From NCBI GenBank assembly GCA_021852225.1, contig JAJZOA010000188.1, positions 1 to 29,400 on the forward strand: a stretch of 29,400 bases of DNA, written 5' to 3'. Positions 26,901 to 29,400 of the stretch are shown in pieces. Positions within the stretch are counted from its first letter, which is position 1, and each line of letters begins with the position of its first letter. Below the pieces are notes generated by a model that saw nothing but the letters and a program-made list of their open reading frames with translations, had not been told where the DNA came from and ran no database searches. A program made the translations under genes and the position numbers. This DNA is from Planctomycetota bacterium (lineage in GTDB: Bacteria; Planctomycetota; Phycisphaerae; WQYP01).

Positions 26901-28112
26901 TCATGAGTTTCTTAATCCCCAAAGGTGCTCACGCCGGTATGCCGCCGGTGTAAAACCCAAGACTTGGCGGAAAGTACGGACCATATTCGGCACCGCACTG
27001 AACCCACAGATATCCGATACATGTTCTAGATTTTCTTCCGGGTGGCGCAACAACCGCATCGCATTTTCAACACGAACGCGGATAATTTCGTCATGCGGCG
27101 TGCGTCCGACTTTTTCCAGAAAATGCCGCTCAAGCCAGCGTCGTCCGACCGGAACATGCCGCAGAACATCCTTCACGGAACAAGGATCGCACGCATGATG
27201 ACGGATAAAGCGGATGGCATCAGCCAGTTGCGGCTCGCTGACCGCCAGAACATCGCTGCTCATTCTTCGAGCCACGCCTTTTGGCGATACCCGAATTTCC
27301 CGACTGGCGACAGGGATCGACTGTCCGTTGATTAACGCATGCATCAATTGGGCCGCCAGAAAGCCAACCTGTACAAAATCCACCTCGACGCTGGAAAGTG
27401 GCGGCCAAGAGCTTTCGCATAATAAATCGTCGTTGTTTACGCCCACAATTGCCACCTGTTCGGGTACGCTGATATTCGCGTGCAGGCATGCCGCGGCCAA
27501 ATCATGCGCCGCCATATCGTCGCAAGCCAAAATTCCAACCGGCTTGGGCAGGCTTAACAGCCACGCCTGCAGACCTTTCCAATGCTTGCGAGATGCCCAC
27601 TGATATATTTCGGGCCAGCCCACAGGCGACACGTCACATGAATAGCGCTTTTCAGCCAGTGTTTCAATAAAGCCGCGCTGTCGCAATAGGGAAAACTTGC
27701 TCTGCGGACGGCCGTAAAAGCCATAATGAACCAGTCGACATTCCATTAAATGTCGCGCCGCCACACCGCCAACGGCCCGATCATCCGCACTGACCACCGG
27801 CGCAACAGAGGGATCTGCACTTCCGGAACATTGCACCAAGAAGCGTGAGCTCTTGCGGATAGTGTCCAAAAGTCCCGGAGCACCGCCGCTGATGATGGAG
27901 CCGGTGCATTGTGGCCAATGGAAGTTTTCAGAAAATCCACCGCGCAATTCTTCATGCAACAGCCAGCACCGCCGCGCGTTGGCGAATCGCATGACTCCGC
28001 GCAACAAAGCCCGACCATGGCCCATTACACCATCCACAGCAATGCCTACCATGGGTCTGGTCAATGCCTGATCCGGGCGAATAGGGCGCTTTTTGCGAAA
28101 TTTCTTTTGCAC
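26901..28112 (-). CDS. AraC family regulator with LacI-type sensor domain (XylR-like)
   Basis: This 403-residue transcription factor has the architecture of E. coli XylR. A periplasmic-binding-protein-like sensor (about 20-285; GIAVDGVMGHGRALLRGV, GILACDDMAAHDLA, VAIVGVNNDDLLCES) binds a sugar. An AraC-type double helix-turn-helix (about 295-395; DVLRHVPVGRRWLERHF, ISDICGF-like VSDICGFSAVPNMVRTFRQVLG, TPAAYRRE) binds DNA. There is no N-terminal LacI helix-turn-helix. The start is GTG 28112, with a very basic first ten residues and only a weak ribosome site. The family is expanded in planctomycetes and relatives and usually controls sugar catabolism. The importer at 16.8-20.5 kb and the isomerases at 9-12.3 kb are candidate targets, but no operator was identified. 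Confidence 0.92.
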   Translation of the reverse strand: MQKKFRKKRPIRPDQALTRPMVGIAVDGVMGHGRALLRGVMRFANARRCWLLHEELRGGFSENFHWPQCTGSIISGGAPGLLDTIRKSSRFLVQCSGSADPSVAPVVSADDRAVGGVAARHLMECRLVHYGFYGRPQSKFSLLRQRGFIETLAEKRYSCDVSPVGWPEIYQWASRKHWKGLQAWLLSLPKPVGILACDDMAAHDLAAACLHANISVPEQVAIVGVNNDDLLCESSWPPLSSVEVDFVQVGFLAAQLMHALINGQSIPVASREIRVSPKGVARRMSSDVLAVSEPQLADAIRFIRHHACDPCSVKDVLRHVPVGRRWLERHFLEKVGRTPHDEIIRVRVENAMRLLRHPEENLEHVSDICGFSAVPNMVRTFRQVLGFTPAAYRREHLWGLRNS

Positions 28113-28197
28113 GATGGAATGCTACCATGCCGCAACCGGAATGGGAAACAACGGCGGCCGACCGCGGGTCCGGACTCAGGCCCAAAAATCGTTTTTT

Positions 28198-29400
28198 TTA
28201 ACCGGGCAGCAATATCAGCAGTATGGCCAGCGCCACGAGTCCCACCACAAGGCGATTCACCCATTTCATGCGCCGTTCAAAACGGTACCTTTCCTGGGGC
28301 GAGCGGGCCAGCCGAAAAAGCAGAGTCACCCGATCGCGAATGCTTGGGTGCATCCAATCAGGTTTATTGACGGAGCGGCGGGTAATGGCGGAAAGATGCA
28401 TCAGGGCATCGGCCATCATACTGGCGCCGGCCTCTAGCGGGGACTGCTGGGCGTAACCCGCCCCCGATTCATGGCCTCCGACTGGATGGTCAAGTTGCAC
28501 CATCCATGGCACATGCTGCACAGGAGCGGTAGCGGCCAGTTCCGGAATCGCCACAATAATTGGCGGAGGGGCCGGCGTGGCAATAGCGGAGTAACTATCT
28601 GCCATGTGCCGCGCTGCAAACCAATCGGCCTGATGTTCGCATTGGCGGCTTATTCGGGAAAATCCCGTCATAAACGCCAAGCCTATAACTGCAATATCCA
28701 GCAAATTAAACAATTCATCGTGGCCGGGCCAATGGGTCATTGCCAGTCCCGTAAGCGCGCCGGTAATCCACTCAATGGCTGTTAGCGCCATAATATAACG
28801 GATGACATGCCGATGATGCGCATGGCCCACCTCATGCGCAAATACCGCCAGAAGTTCCTCAAGGCTTAGTGTCTCAAGGAGTAAATCTGTAATCAAAAAA
28901 TAACGCGCCACGCGCCCTGGCCCCAACACCGCCGCGTTAGGCACAAGGAAACAGGTATTGACAATCCGGATGTCCGTAAAGCGAATATTCCATTTGCCCG
29001 CAAGAGATTCAAGTTTGGTTCGCAAAGGTCCGGCTGGCAACGGACGGGTATCCCAAAATCGTACCAGAAGCCATGGCATTGCAATGAAAAGCAATAACAT
29101 GCCCACCAGGCTGAGGCCTGTCGCATACGATTGGAGACCATTATTATTTAATCTATTCAGCGCGATTCTAAGCAATTGGTCCGCCAGAAGAATAAACAGC
29201 ATAAACGGCAATTGTCCGCGCACATTCATGATTATGTATGTCCGCCAGTCGGGAAACGGGTGAGCTGCAATTTTCGCCGTTCCGGCCAAATCGCCCGCCT
29301 TGGCGGTCAGGTAAGCGCGGCTCGGAATTGCGCGCTTCCTGATTATTTTTTTCCTGGCTTGCGCCTGATTAACCAGCATCGCCGGCCACCGAAGCGCCGG
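28198..29400 (-). CDS. M48 family membrane metallopeptidase (N-terminus probably beyond right edge)
   Basis: This is a zinc peptidase of the HtpX/Ste24 type, acting on membrane or membrane-associated proteins. Counting from ATG 29379 there are 393 residues, but the frame is open to the edge and related planctomycete proteins carry more N-terminal helices, so the gene probably continues. Visible membrane segments are at about 57-73, 88-108, 195-213, 228-240 and at the C-terminus (about 372-392). The active site is FAHEVGHAHHRH (H182, E183, H186), with E248 in CEHQADWFA as third zinc ligand. A proline/alanine-rich insertion with PAPPPIIVA follows the third ligand. It ends 85 nt before the XylR-like regulator gene on the minus-strand order; a functional link is not evident. 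Confidence 0.88.
   Translation of the reverse strand, partial: PALRWPAMLVNQAQARKKIIRKRAIPSRAYLTAKAGDLAGTAKIAAHPFPDWRTYIIMNVRGQLPFMLFILLADQLLRIALNRLNNNGLQSYATGLSLVGMLLLFIAMPWLLVRFWDTRPLPAGPLRTKLESLAGKWNIRFTDIRIVNTCFLVPNAAVLGPGRVARYFLITDLLLETLSLEELLAVFAHEVGHAHHRHVIRYIMALTAIEWITGALTGLAMTHWPGHDELFNLLDIAVIGLAFMTGFSRISRQCEHQADWFAARHMADSYSAIATPAPPPIIVAIPELAATAPVQHVPWMVQLDHPVGGHESGAGYAQQSPLEAGASMMADALMHLSAITRRSVNKPDWMHPSIRDRVTLLFRLARSPQERYRFERRMKWVNRLVVGLVALAILLILLPG

Overview
The window looks like chromosomal DNA of a planctomycete, probably of the Phycisphaerae type. The evidence is a giant cell-surface protein with an N-terminal LEPR-xLL type motif, a secreted protein carrying a repeated domain that I know mainly from planctomycetes, an AraC-type regulator with a LacI-like sensor (XylR-like), and a moderately GC-rich sequence. 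The phylum is an inference from protein families; no rRNA is present.

Layout. (1) Positions 1-8247, minus strand: one uninterrupted reading frame of at least 2749 codons that runs off the left edge. It encodes an LEPR-xLL protein with two PKD-like domains, two fibronectin type III-like domains, about 19 cadherin/Ig-like repeats and a glycine-rich, solenoid-like tail. (2) Positions 8248-9070: divergent promoter region, with a near-consensus promoter facing each way. (3) Positions 9071-12288, plus strand: an L-fucose/L-arabinose isomerase-family protein and a sugar-phosphate isomerase/epimerase. Between them, on the minus strand, lie the broken remains of an AAA ATPase and, less surely, a RloB-like gene. 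(4) Positions 12390-15356: convergent sppA (S49 peptidase) and dnaG (primase). (5) Positions 15583-16808: tRNA-Val(UAC) followed by about 1.15 kb with no recognisable gene. (6) Positions 16809-20456, plus strand: a sugar ABC importer (lipoprotein binding protein, double ATPase, permease), closed by a probable terminator. (7) Positions 20587-26596, minus strand: a co-directional run of a secreted planctomycete-type protein, an M20 dipeptidase, a YlbF-like protein, a PLP-homeostasis protein and a tRNA-dihydrouridine synthase. (8) Positions 26816-29400: tRNA-Leu(CAG) on the plus strand, then on the minus strand a XylR-like AraC regulator and an M48 membrane metallopeptidase that reaches the right edge.

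How the genes may work together: the importer, the two isomerases and the XylR-like regulator are the parts of a carbohydrate uptake and catabolism system. They are spread over about 19 kb and interrupted by housekeeping genes, and the sugar cannot be read from the sequence. The giant protein is probably exported to the cell surface. The minus-strand run from the dihydrouridine synthase to the secreted protein is mostly housekeeping and may be partly co-transcribed.
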